From Sphingobacterium sp. SRCM116780 (GTDB taxonomy: Bacteria > Bacteroidota > Bacteroidia > Sphingobacteriales > Sphingobacteriaceae): DNA of 64,000 nt. Shown here in pieces: positions 17,781 through 26,739 of the stretch (position 1 is its first letter; each line of letters begins with the position of its first letter). The notes under the pieces are model-generated. The model saw only the letters and a program-made list of their open reading frames with translations, was not told the DNA's origin and made no database searches. A program made the translations under genes and the position numbers. Location of the stretch: the NCBI RefSeq assembly GCF_021442025.1, contig NZ_CP090446.1, positions 3,472,001 to 3,536,000 of the forward strand, in the 5' to 3' direction.

Positions 17781-19775
17781 TTACCTCACCACAATATTTC
17801 CAAGCAATCCACCCAACATTTTCTCGGCATCTTTTAGCTTTTGGTATTTAAAGATCAAGACTTCAATATTGGCGTCATCTTTCTCTGATTTAAGCTCTTC
17901 TCGGATCTTGACCATCTCTCTTTCAATTTTTCTCTTTTTGATCCGATAAATTGCCGTTACAACAAGGGTTTTAAGATGCTCATGTTCTTGAGTAACGTAT
18001 ATTTTGCGTTTATCGTCATTCCAGTTTTCACTTAGACTATATTTTGATGCGACGCAATTCACCGCCAACTCAGCAATTGCGGAATCAGGATTGGAATAAA
18101 ATTGTTTTACTTCGGGTATTTCAAATTTTTCGACAGCTTCGCGATAAACTTTCAAAATATAGGCAGCAGCTTTGTCTTCAAAGTTGACATCGTCAATATT
18201 GCTCAACAGCAAACCAGCAACTGGGATATCTCCATCACCTTCCCAAGTGGCTAAATAATCTCCGTAATTGATCAAAATGCGAATAATCTCCCGCTCTTGC
18301 AGAATCTCTGCCGTAATCTGTTGAGAAGGGCTTTCCGTAGCGATTGATGTCGCTCCTCCTCGCTCCTCCTCGGTCAGGAAGAAATCTGCTGGAGGACCAT
18401 CCATCGGCGGAGGAGTTGCACCCATTCCTGCTGTATTTTTCTTAGCGAAGTCTTTATCTGCTTTTTTAGATTTAGAAATACGAATCTTATTGAGTTCTGA
18501 AAGCAGGATCCGCTCTTCGATATCCAATAGGGTACTACATTCTCTAATGAAAACAGACACTTTGATTTCATCGGGTATAAGCGCTATACTTTCAACGACT
18601 TCTCGAATAACCTCTGCCCTTTTGATGGGATCATTGTTCGTATCACGAAGTAGGATTCTTGTTTTATAGAATATAAAATCCTGTTGATTGGCTTTGATGT
18701 AATCTTTAAAGGCTGTAGATCCAAATTTCTGCACATAGGAGTCTGGATCATTTCCATCAGGAAAAAGCAGCACTTTTACATTTAAGCCCTCTTCTAGTAA
18801 CATGTCTGTTCCGCGGAGAGAAGCCTTTATACCAGCCTCATCTCCATCATAAAGGATGGTTACATTCTTTGTAAATCGAGCGATTAAACGAATCTGCCCT
18901 GTAGTCAATGACGTCCCTGAAGAGGATACCACATTTTCTACTGCTGCTTGGTGCATGGAAATAACGTCGGCATACCCTTCTACCAAATAGCAATTATCAT
19001 CATCCATGATTGCTTTCTTGGCAAAATTGAGCCCATAGAGTACATCAGATTTATGATAAATATCACTTTCAGGAGAGTTTACATATTTTGGAACTTTCTT
19101 ATCTGTTTTTAACGTTCGACCTCCAAAACCAATCACTCTTCCTGTCAAATTGTGTATGGGGAACATGACCCGACCGCGAAACCGATCGTACAAGCTCTTA
19201 TCGTCACGCTCTATGGCAAGACCTATTTCTTTCAGGTAATCAGGATGGAAGCCCGCCTTTGTCGCAGCATCTACGAGCGCTGTCCAATTATCCGGAGAAT
19301 AGCCTAGTTCAAATTTCTTGATGATATCTTCTCGATAACCACGCTCTTTAAAGTACTGAAGTCCTATAACCTGCCCAAGTTCTGTGGTCCACATCTCTTC
19401 TTTGAAGAATTTACTCGCCCAACTGCTCAGTATGTATAAACTCTCACGTTTATCTTGTGCAGCTAATTGTGCAGGAGAGCGCTCTACCTCTTCAATCTCA
19501 ATGCTATATTTGTTTGCAAGGAATCGAATGGCTTCGGGGTAGGAAAACTTTTCCAATTCCATCACAAACTTTAAGGAATCTCCCCCTACTCCACATCCAA
19601 AACATTTATAGATACCTTTGGATACTGAAACGTGAAACGAGGGTGTTTTCTCATGGTGAAAAGGACAATTTCCGATAAGTGATGTGCCTCGCTTTTTCAG
19701 ATCCACAAATTCCCCAACAACCTCTTCAATGCGAGCAGCATCCAGTACCTTATCTATTATCTCTTGTTTGATCAA
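17781..19775 (-). CDS. dnaG: DNA primase
   Basis: 664 residues. Synthesises RNA primers for replication. The N-terminal CHC2 zinc finger has CPFHHEKTPSFH near 38 and CFGCG near 59. The RNA polymerase core follows, with GFGGRTL near 219 and the TOPRIM motifs VEGYADVIS near 267 and YDGDEAGIKA near 316. The C-terminal third (about 430-664) is the DnaB-interacting region, with a low-complexity linker near 455-480. A 2 bp gap leads into yraN. Confidence 0.97.
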   Translation of the reverse strand: MIKQEIIDKVLDAARIEEVVGEFVDLKKRGTSLIGNCPFHHEKTPSFHVSVSKGIYKCFGCGVGGDSLKFVMELEKFSYPEAIRFLANKYSIEIEEVERSPAQLAAQDKRESLYILSSWASKFFKEEMWTTELGQVIGLQYFKERGYREDIIKKFELGYSPDNWTALVDAATKAGFHPDYLKEIGLAIERDDKSLYDRFRGRVMFPIHNLTGRVIGFGGRTLKTDKKVPKYVNSPESDIYHKSDVLYGLNFAKKAIMDDDNCYLVEGYADVISMHQAAVENVVSSSGTSLTTGQIRLIARFTKNVTILYDGDEAGIKASLRGTDMLLEEGLNVKVLLFPDGNDPDSYVQKFGSTAFKDYIKANQQDFIFYKTRILLRDTNNDPIKRAEVIREVVESIALIPDEIKVSVFIRECSTLLDIEERILLSELNKIRISKSKKADKDFAKKNTAGMGATPPPMDGPPADFFLTEEERGGATSIATESPSQQITAEILQEREIIRILINYGDYLATWEGDGDIPVAGLLLSNIDDVNFEDKAAAYILKVYREAVEKFEIPEVKQFYSNPDSAIAELAVNCVASKYSLSENWNDDKRKIYVTQEHEHLKTLVVTAIYRIKKRKIEREMVKIREELKSEKDDANIEVLIFKYQKLKDAEKMLGGLLGNIVVR

Positions 19776-19872
19776 TTTCTTGTCCTTTTATAAGAAGTAA
19801 AATTAATAATTATATAAGCATTTCCAACATGAAATTCATCTATATTCCTGCTACCGAAACTAATTATTTTAC

Positions 19873-19880
19873 TATTTTTG
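19873..19880 (+). promoter_or_regulatory. -7 element (TATTTTTG) for ugd
   Basis: Plus-strand TAnnTTTG match 13 nt before the first ATG (19894) and 31 nt before the preferred ATG (19912). Confidence 0.4.
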
Positions 19881-19911
19881 TGCTACTATAAAAATGCTTG
19901 AATATAAAGCT

Positions 19912-21297
19912 ATGTCATTTCATATCAAAAAAATCTGTTGTATTGGCGCTGGCTATGTTGGTGGTCCCACCATGTCTGTCGTTGCGAAACAATGTCCTCA
20001 TATCCAAATCACGATTGTTGATGTCAATGCGAACCGCATTGCGGCTTGGAATGATGAAAATTTAGAAAATCTACCTGTTTATGAACCTGGCTTAGCGGAA
20101 ATTGTTGCTGAGGCTCGGGGATGTAACTTATTTTTCTCAACAGATGTAGAGAAAGCGATAGATGAAGCTGACATGATCTTTATCTCGGTCAATACACCTA
20201 CTAAAAACTATGGTAAGGGAAAAGGAATGGCCGCTGATTTAAAATATATTGAGCTATGTGCTCGTCAAATTGCTGCTGTTGCGAAAACCGATAAAATTGT
20301 CGTGGAGAAATCTACTTTACCAGTGCGTACGGCTGCAGCCTTAAAAAGTATCCTAGACCATACGGGTAATGGGGTGAACTTTCATATTTTATCTAATCCT
20401 GAATTTTTAGCAGAAGGTACTGCTATTCAAGATCTGTTAGCTCCTGATCGTGTTTTGATTGGCGGTGAGAATCAAGAGGCTATTCATGCTCTTGTTGATA
20501 TTTACCAAAATTGGGTACCTAATGATAAAATCTTGACCACCAACTTATGGTCTTCCGAGCTTTCCAAATTAACGGCTAATGCTTTCTTAGCACAACGGGT
20601 ATCATCCATCAATTCGATTTCGGAATTATGTGAAAAAACAGGAGCGAATGTTGACGAAGTCTCAAAAGCGATTGGTATGGATACACGTATCGGTGCAAAG
20701 TTCTTAAAAGCATCTGTTGGATTTGGTGGATCTTGTTTTCAAAAAGATATCTTAAATCTCGTTTATATTGCAAGAAGTTATGGTTTAAATGAAGTTGCTG
20801 ATTATTGGGATCAGGTTATCATTATGAACGATCACCAAAAGCAGCGTTTTGCTGATAGGATTATCCAAACCTTATACAATACTGTCTCTGGGAAGAAAAT
20901 CACCTTCTTAGGGTGGGCTTTTAAAAAAGATACGAATGACACCAGAGAATCTGCAGCAATCTATGTTGCTGATTATTTGCTGAACGAACAGGCGGAGATT
21001 ACGATTTATGATCCGAAGGTATCTGCAGAACGTATTTATGCGGATCTTGATTATTTAAATACGAGAAGTCCTGAAGAGAATAGAGCTTTAGTAAAAATTG
21101 TCAATGATCCTATTGCAGCCTGCAATGATGCGCATGCGATTGCTGTTTTAACAGAATGGGATGAGTTTAAGAATTACGATTGGTATACCATCAAACATCA
21201 GATGAAGAGACCTGCTTTTGTGTTCGATGGAAGAAAGCTTTTAAACAGAAAGCATCTGGAGAATCTTGGTTTTAAATATTATGCTATTGGTGAATAG
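19912..21297 (+). CDS. ugd: UDP-glucose 6-dehydrogenase, animal-like subclass
   Basis: 461 residues from ATG 19912 (an ATG at 19894 adds six residues). Oxidises UDP-glucose to UDP-glucuronate for surface polysaccharides. The Rossmann motif is [17 protein letters not shown] near the start, the linker carries [11 protein letters not shown], and the catalytic Cys is in FGGSCFQKD near 272. These blocks, with [17 protein letters not shown], closely follow the animal UGDH sequence as I know it rather than the shorter E. coli or Streptococcus enzymes. Followed by a terminator, so single-gene. Confidence 0.95.
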   Translation: MSFHIKKICCIGAGYVGGPTMSVVAKQCPHIQITIVDVNANRIAAWNDENLENLPVYEPGLAEIVAEARGCNLFFSTDVEKAIDEADMIFISVNTPTKNYGKGKGMAADLKYIELCARQIAAVAKTDKIVVEKSTLPVRTAAALKSILDHTGNGVNFHILSNPEFLAEGTAIQDLLAPDRVLIGGENQEAIHALVDIYQNWVPNDKILTTNLWSSELSKLTANAFLAQRVSSINSISELCEKTGANVDEVSKAIGMDTRIGAKFLKASVGFGGSCFQKDILNLVYIARSYGLNEVADYWDQVIIMNDHQKQRFADRIIQTLYNTVSGKKITFLGWAFKKDTNDTRESAAIYVADYLLNEQAEITIYDPKVSAERIYADLDYLNTRSPEENRALVKIVNDPIAACNDAHAIAVLTEWDEFKNYDWYTIKHQMKRPAFVFDGRKLLNRKHLENLGFKYYAIGE

Positions 21298-21314
21298 CTT
21301 ATTACCAATAAGAA

Positions 21315-21344
21315 GGGGTTGTTTTTTAGACAACCCCGTTTTTT
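21315..21344 (+). terminator. Terminator of ugd
   Basis: An 8 bp GC-rich stem (21315-21322 / 21330-21337) with a 7 nt loop, followed by G and a T-run. It lies 17 bp after the ugd stop. Confidence 0.85.
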
Positions 21345-21378
21345 ATAAAAGTCAATTTGTTCTTTATTGACGAGAAAG

Positions 21379-21428
21379 AACCCGCTCTACAGTTTCACAA
21401 CAATTGTTGCGAAAAATTTAAGCGGGTT
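21379..21428. repeat. Nested inverted repeat (hairpin or terminator)
   Basis: Outer arms AACCCGCT (21379-21386) and AGCGGGTT (21421-21428) enclose a 22 bp near-perfect palindrome at 21393-21414 centred on CAACAATTGTTG. T-runs follow on the plus strand, and a weaker pyrimidine tract follows on the minus strand. It lies between the ugd terminator and the end of the small Cys-protein gene. Confidence 0.6.
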
Positions 21429-21504
21429 TTATTGGTGCCTGTAATACCTTTTAGAAGAATAGAAGAAGAAAATGGAAAAGGCTTACAGGACTTTATATCT
21501 TTAC

Positions 21505-21822
21505 CTATGATATCATTTGATAGATTTCTTGCATATAAGATGATTCGGAAAGAGCATCTGAAAAATCATTCCATTCGTCTTCATTAAAAACAAAAACAAT
21601 TTCTGGACAGGGTGTCTGAATCAATACCCGCATATCTCCATCTGGAAAACTGTAATAATTACCCGCTACATTATTACGCATTGCAGAACCAACAAATGAC
21701 TCAAATTGTAAGGATCCTAGACTCAAAAGAAAGGAATCTTGCCAGATATAAAATGTCTTACATTTTGTGCAATAACTAATATGAGATTTTCCTTTATGAC
21801 TGAGAATGACTGATTGACACAT
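21505..21822 (-). CDS. Small hypothetical protein with CxxC motif
   Basis: 105 residues with no signal peptide. An N-terminal SYCTKCKTFYIWQ segment (CxxC near residues 18-21) and an acidic C-terminus are visible. It resembles small sphingobacterial proteins annotated as domains of unknown function (possibly DUF6686), but I cannot confirm this. Start is the ATG at 21822. An overlapping 76-codon plus-strand frame (21357-21587) covers the hairpin region and lacks coding character, so this minus-strand frame is preferred. Confidence 0.7.
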   Translation of the reverse strand: MCQSVILSHKGKSHISYCTKCKTFYIWQDSFLLSLGSLQFESFVGSAMRNNVAGNYYSFPDGDMRVLIQTPCPEIVFVFNEDEWNDFSDALSESSYMQEIYQMIS

Positions 21823-21930
21823 ATAATTCGTTTAAAGTTAAAACATATTTACCACTATATTTATTTAGATTAATTATAAATAATAATCAAATATAGAAAT
21901 TAATTCCAAATCTTTCGAATAAATGCAAAA

Positions 21931-21959
21931 AAAAGGAGCAAAATATTTTTGCTCCTTTT
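21931..21959 (-). terminator. Terminator of the M3 peptidase gene
   Basis: A 13 bp perfect stem (21931-21943 / 21947-21959) with a 3 nt loop and an A-run at 21927-21934 that becomes the U-tract on the minus strand. It lies 17 bp after the peptidase stop. Confidence 0.85.
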
Positions 21960-21975
21960 CTCGATTTGAATCTTG

Positions 21976-24087
21976 TTAATTCAGTCCTCTTTTTATTACT
22001 AAATATTTAGGATCTGGATCTGCTCCTCTAAATGTTTTATACATGGCAGCTGGATCTCCTGTACCGCCTTTTTCTAAAATATTACGGCGGAATGATGCTG
22101 CTGTAGGCTGATCATATAATGATTTTTCTTTAAAGGCTGCAAAAGCATCTGAATCTAGCACTTCAGACCAGATATAAGCATAGTATCCTGCAGAATACCC
22201 TCCTTCAAAAATATGCTTAAAATAAGTACTTCTGTAACGGGGAATGATCGCATCTATTAAACCGATTTTTTTCATAGCCCCCTTTTCAAAATCATTGATA
22301 TCACCTGTGATTGGCGAAGTTGTAGCATGATAGTTCATATCTAACAATGAAGCGGAAAGATATTCTACAGTTGCAAAACCTTGATCAAACGTTCCAGCTT
22401 TTTCCAACTTAGCAATTAAAGAATCTGGAATAGCTTCTTTTGTTTTGTAATGCTTCGCATAGTCTTTTAATACCAAAGCATCAGCTGCCCAATTCTCCAT
22501 GATTTGAGAAGGTAATTCAACAAAGTCTCGAGGTACTGATGTACCCGCTAAACTTCTATATTTCACATTAGACAATAATCCGTGTAAAGCGTGACCAAAT
22601 TCGTGAAACAAGGTCGTTGCTTCATCAAATGTCAATAACGCAGGTTGATCGCCGATAGGTTTTGTGAAATTACAAACAATAGAAATGACAGGTGCATTAC
22701 GTTTTCCTTCCGTTTTACTTTGATTACGATAGGATGTCATCCAAGCACCACTACTTTTAGATGCACGGGGGAAAAAGTCAGCATATAATATACCCAAATG
22801 TGAACCATCTTTATCCTTTACTTCATACACTTCCACATCTTTGTGATAAACAGGCACATTATTGAGGGCAACGAAAGTCAATCCATACAATTTATTGGCG
22901 ACAGCAAATGCACCTTCTCTTACTGTTGGCAAACTAAAATAAGGTTTAATCTCATCCTCATCAAGCGCAAATCTTTTCTTGCGAATGATTTCTGTATAAT
23001 ATCTCCAATCATAAGGGGCGACTTCAAAAGTACCACCTTCAGCTTTGATTTCTTTGTTAATATCCGCGGCCTCGCCTTTTGCTTTATTAAGTGCTGGTGC
23101 CCATAGTTTATGCAATAAAGCATATACATTCGTCGGATTCTTAGCCATCGATTCTTCTAGAACATACGCTGCATAAGATGGAAAACCTAATAATTTAGCC
23201 TTATCTAAACGCAGATTAGCAATTTTACGTAAAACCTCTTTATTGTCGGCTTTATTTTCGTTATTACCTCGCATCTGGTAAGCTTCCCAGATATGCTTTC
23301 TGAGTTCTCTATTTTTTGCGTACTGCAAGAAAGGCATGACAGAAGGATTTTGTAATGTAAATAACCATTTACCATCTTTACCTTTTGCTTTAGCTTCCTC
23401 TGCTGCTGCTGATTTTAATGATTCTGGCAATCCTTCCAACTGAGAAGCACTATCAATAACCATCTCAAATGCATTTGTTTCTGCAAGCACATTTTGTCCG
23501 AACTGAACGGTTAAACTTGATAATTCAGCATTTATTTTTTTTAATTTCTCTTTATCCTTATCTTTTAGGTTAGCACCTGATCGGATAAAATCTTTATAGG
23601 TGTTTTCCAATAATTTTGTGTCTTCTGGACCTAAGCCCAATGATGATTTCTTATTCCAAACAGCTTTAATGCGTTGAAACAATTTGCTATTCATCGCTAT
23701 TTCATCGTGGTGCGCCGTTAATAGGGGAGCCATTTCCTTATCGATTGCATTCAGTGTATCAGTGGTATTCGCTTTACTTAGATTATCGAATATTGTCGAT
23801 ACATTATTCAACAATTTACCGGCATTCTCAATCGCTAATATGGTATTGTCAAAAGAGGGATCTTCTGAATTGTTTACAATGGTGTCAATCTCTAAATTAT
23901 GAACCTTAAGAGCTTCCTCAAAGGCTGGTTTAAAATGTTCATCTTTAATTTTATCAAAAGGAGGAACATTAAATGGGGTATCATATGCTAATAATAGCGG
24001 ATTATCCGTCATTTGTTTCTTTTCTTCACAACCAACAAAGGCAGTTACCACAATCAGAAAAAGTGGCAAAAGTCGTTTTTTATTCAT
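21976..24087 (-). CDS. M3-family oligopeptidase / peptidyl-dipeptidase, lipoprotein
   Basis: 703 residues. The N-terminal lipoprotein signal has lipobox FVGC, so the enzyme is predicted to sit on a membrane facing the periplasm or outside. The thimet-type zinc site HEFGHALHG lies near residue 495, with the third ligand Glu in the following helix. Size and sequence match Dcp-like peptidases, which trim dipeptides or oligopeptides. Flanked by its own terminator; no partner genes are adjacent. Confidence 0.95.
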   Translation of the reverse strand: MNKKRLLPLFLIVVTAFVGCEEKKQMTDNPLLLAYDTPFNVPPFDKIKDEHFKPAFEEALKVHNLEIDTIVNNSEDPSFDNTILAIENAGKLLNNVSTIFDNLSKANTTDTLNAIDKEMAPLLTAHHDEIAMNSKLFQRIKAVWNKKSSLGLGPEDTKLLENTYKDFIRSGANLKDKDKEKLKKINAELSSLTVQFGQNVLAETNAFEMVIDSASQLEGLPESLKSAAAEEAKAKGKDGKWLFTLQNPSVMPFLQYAKNRELRKHIWEAYQMRGNNENKADNKEVLRKIANLRLDKAKLLGFPSYAAYVLEESMAKNPTNVYALLHKLWAPALNKAKGEAADINKEIKAEGGTFEVAPYDWRYYTEIIRKKRFALDEDEIKPYFSLPTVREGAFAVANKLYGLTFVALNNVPVYHKDVEVYEVKDKDGSHLGILYADFFPRASKSSGAWMTSYRNQSKTEGKRNAPVISIVCNFTKPIGDQPALLTFDEATTLFHEFGHALHGLLSNVKYRSLAGTSVPRDFVELPSQIMENWAADALVLKDYAKHYKTKEAIPDSLIAKLEKAGTFDQGFATVEYLSASLLDMNYHATTSPITGDINDFEKGAMKKIGLIDAIIPRYRSTYFKHIFEGGYSAGYYAYIWSEVLDSDAFAAFKEKSLYDQPTAASFRRNILEKGGTGDPAAMYKTFRGADPDPKYLVIKRGLN

Positions 24088-24263
24088 TCTATAGTTTTTT
24101 ATTCGCGCAATAATTTGGGCAAAGTTACAAATATTTGACTAAGTAATCCTGTTTTAGGGAGATCAAAATAAGTATTGTATATTTATCACAATAATGTAAT
24201 AACCAAAGAGGTAATTAAAAATTTTCGTTTTTTTATTGTCTCTTTGAAAATAAATCCTAATTA

Positions 24264-25364
24264 ATGAAAAATGTAAATCATTTTTTCTTGTACTGCGCTG
24301 GTGTACACGAAGAAACGCTAAAAAAATATCCACAAGAGCTTAATAAATATGTCGCTATTGGTGCTACAATTTTCTTCACTGGTCTATTTGCTGCACTTTC
24401 TGGTGGCTATGCCATGTATTTTGTTTTTAGTGGGGGATCACTCGATTGGTTATTAGCCATTGTATTCGGTATTATTTGGGGATTGATGATCTTCAATATG
24501 GATCGTTACATTGTATTAAGCATCAATAAATCAAAAACTGGCTTTTTCCAACTATTACAAGCTTTACCACGTATTCTGCTTGCGATCTTGATCGGGATGG
24601 TTATCTCTAGACCTCTTGAATTAAAAATATTTGATAAAGAGATTCGTGAGAATTTAAAAACGACCTACTTAGCTAATGAACGTGCAAAAGTTGATACCTT
24701 GAATATCATTTTTAATAAAAAATATGCTTTTGAGCTCAATCAATTAAAGACTTTAGCTGCTGAAAGAGATTCATTAGATGCGAATATAAAGACGGATCGT
24801 CAAAAATTGAATTATGAAATCTTTGGTAATAAAACGACGGAAACTTCTGGGGTTCTTGGGTTTGGTCCTTATGCGAAGAGAAAAGAATTAGAGTTACAAA
24901 GATCAACTGCTTATCTGGATACACTTCGAAGTAGAGTGCTTGAAAAACAGAATACGATACGTGAAAAACAACGGTTTGAAGGAATTTTAAATCAAAAAGG
25001 TCTATCGAATGCGAGTCTGGATAGTGCCGTCAATTTAGCGGGTTTTGCGGACAGAAATTCTGCATTGGGCAATCTTAAAGTTAAAGCAAATGGTAAAATC
25101 GATCAGGCAACCGACAATGCTGTTACTTTCATTGGTTTGTTATTTATTTTCTTAGAATGTTTACCTGTATTTGTGAAGTTACTATCGGGCAGAGATGCCT
25201 ATGATGCTGCTATCCGTAATCAAAAGACTATTGATGAATATGAGTCTGATTCATTTGTCAACACGGAAAAATCTGCTATTGACAAATTACAAGATGCAGC
25301 TATTGATATTTCCATAAATAAAAGACTCAAAAAAATGAATGAAGAAATAGAAGAAGAGGTTTAG
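24264..25364 (+). CDS. DUF4407 membrane protein
   Basis: 366 residues. Three hydrophobic segments near the N-terminus (about 29-53, 60-80 and 95-113) and one near 278-298 frame a long charged, coiled-coil-like region at about 130-260. The segment FNMDRYIVLSI near residues 77-87 is typical of DUF4407. Function is unknown. The C-terminus EEIEEEV is encoded in a palindrome shared with the convergent rmuC gene, whose stop overlaps this one by 4 bp. Confidence 0.88.
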   Translation: MKNVNHFFLYCAGVHEETLKKYPQELNKYVAIGATIFFTGLFAALSGGYAMYFVFSGGSLDWLLAIVFGIIWGLMIFNMDRYIVLSINKSKTGFFQLLQALPRILLAILIGMVISRPLELKIFDKEIRENLKTTYLANERAKVDTLNIIFNKKYAFELNQLKTLAAERDSLDANIKTDRQKLNYEIFGNKTTETSGVLGFGPYAKRKELELQRSTAYLDTLRSRVLEKQNTIREKQRFEGILNQKGLSNASLDSAVNLAGFADRNSALGNLKVKANGKIDQATDNAVTFIGLLFIFLECLPVFVKLLSGRDAYDAAIRNQKTIDEYESDSFVNTEKSAIDKLQDAAIDISINKRLKKMNEEIEEEV

Positions 25365-25386
25365 TCCTCTTCTTCTATTTCTTCAT
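25339..25386. terminator. Coding palindrome holding both stop codons (DUF4407 / rmuC)
   Basis: A perfect 21 bp inverted repeat (25339-25359 / 25366-25386) with a 6 nt loop. The plus stop TAG (25362-25364) and the minus stop TAA (25363-25361) both lie in the loop. The arms are coding on both strands. It is the only hairpin between the two convergent genes and probably ends both transcripts, although the U-tracts are poor. Confidence 0.75.
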
Positions 25387-26695
25387 CTAAATATTTAGGG
25401 TCAATTTGTTTACTCGCCTTAGCGCCTAGTTTTTTTAAGTTTTCTATTCTTTTAATGACATTCCCAGAACCGAAAGACAGTTTCTTGGAAGCGTCTTCAT
25501 GGCTTTTTAAAGCTCTTTGCAATTGACCTTGTACTTGATCCATATCGGTTAGAAAGCCATGAAATTTATCATATAATGCTCCCGCTTCTTTTGCTATTTC
25601 AATAACATTTCGAGTCTGGCGTTCTTGTTTCCAGATACTGGCAATTGTTCTTAACGTTGCTAAAAGTGTCGAAGGACTAACAATAACGACTTTTCGATCC
25701 CATGCATCACTAAATATATCCGATTTCTCTGAAACCGACATGCTCAATGCAGATTCAATGGGCATGAAGAGTAATACAAACTCTGGTGACTCTATCCCAT
25801 ATAAAGCATGATAATTCTTGGCAGAGAGGTCCTTGACATGATTTTCTATAGAGAGTATATGTTGTTTGGCAAAGATGGTTCTGTCTTCATCCGTTTCTGC
25901 ATTTACCCAACGTTCATAGGCGACCAATGAGACTTTTGAATCGACAATCAAATGTTTATTTTCAGGTAAATCGATAATCGCATCGGGTTGCATACGTCGA
26001 CCTTCTGTATCCAAGACTGAGGCTTGCAGTCTAAATTCCCGGTCTTTCACAAGTCCGGAACGCTCTAAAACACGTTCTAAAATAACTTCTCCCCAATTTC
26101 CTTGTTTTTTTGCATCACCTTTTAGTGCACGAGTCAAATTGATAGCCTCATCTTTAATTTTGAGACTTTGCTCCATCAATTGTTGCACAACACCTTTTAA
26201 GGAATTTCTTTCTGCCGCTTCATGCGCGTAGGTTTTATCTACTTTTTCTTCAAAAAGCTTAATCTTTTCCTTCAAAGGATCTAATATGAGCCCGATTGAT
26301 TTGGAGTTTGTTTCTGTAAATCGAAGTGTTTTCTCTTCTAATATTCGATTTGCGATCACTTGAAATTCAGCATTAAACTGACGTTTAATATCCGCAATCT
26401 CAACTTTCTGTTCTTGAAATTTATCTTGTTGAGCCTTATAGAAAGAACGTGTGCTTTCTAAAGAACGTTCGGCAATTAATACATGTTCGCGCTCTCTTTC
26501 TAATTCCTCTCGCAACATTGTTCTTTCTTGTAGTAGACTTTGTTCGCGTTGTTGTGCTTTAGCCAGCTCAATTGATAATCGTTCTTTTTCTTGAAGCCAC
26601 TGACCATCGGGTTGACCAGAATCTCTCTTTTTTAAAGAAATCACAATTAACACGATCAGTAAAATAATGACGATAATGATATATACTGTTTCCAT
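25361..26695 (-). CDS. rmuC: RmuC-family DNA recombination protein
   Basis: 444 residues from ATG 26695, which places a single N-terminal membrane helix at residues 2-22; ten further codons upstream are open but add a soluble leader. A coiled coil follows (about 35-150), then the RmuC nuclease-like core with KKQGNWGEVILERVLERSG near 203, MQPDAIIDLP near 238 and VIVSPSTLLATLRTI near 340. RmuC limits inversions between short inverted repeats in E. coli. It overlaps the DUF4407 stop tail-to-tail by 4 bp and lies 44 bp downstream of the arginase-fold gene. Confidence 0.94.
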   Translation of the reverse strand: METVYIIIVIILLIVLIVISLKKRDSGQPDGQWLQEKERLSIELAKAQQREQSLLQERTMLREELEREREHVLIAERSLESTRSFYKAQQDKFQEQKVEIADIKRQFNAEFQVIANRILEEKTLRFTETNSKSIGLILDPLKEKIKLFEEKVDKTYAHEAAERNSLKGVVQQLMEQSLKIKDEAINLTRALKGDAKKQGNWGEVILERVLERSGLVKDREFRLQASVLDTEGRRMQPDAIIDLPENKHLIVDSKVSLVAYERWVNAETDEDRTIFAKQHILSIENHVKDLSAKNYHALYGIESPEFVLLFMPIESALSMSVSEKSDIFSDAWDRKVVIVSPSTLLATLRTIASIWKQERQTRNVIEIAKEAGALYDKFHGFLTDMDQVQGQLQRALKSHEDASKKLSFGSGNVIKRIENLKKLGAKASKQIDPKYLDEEIEEED

Positions 26696-26739
26696 AGGTT
26701 CTTTTATAAATGAAAAATGGTCCAATTAGACCATTAAAA

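Noticed and set aside
21357..21587. 76-codon plus-strand frame
   Set aside because: Covers a nested inverted repeat and overlaps the end of the Cys-protein gene; no promoter or recognisable domain.
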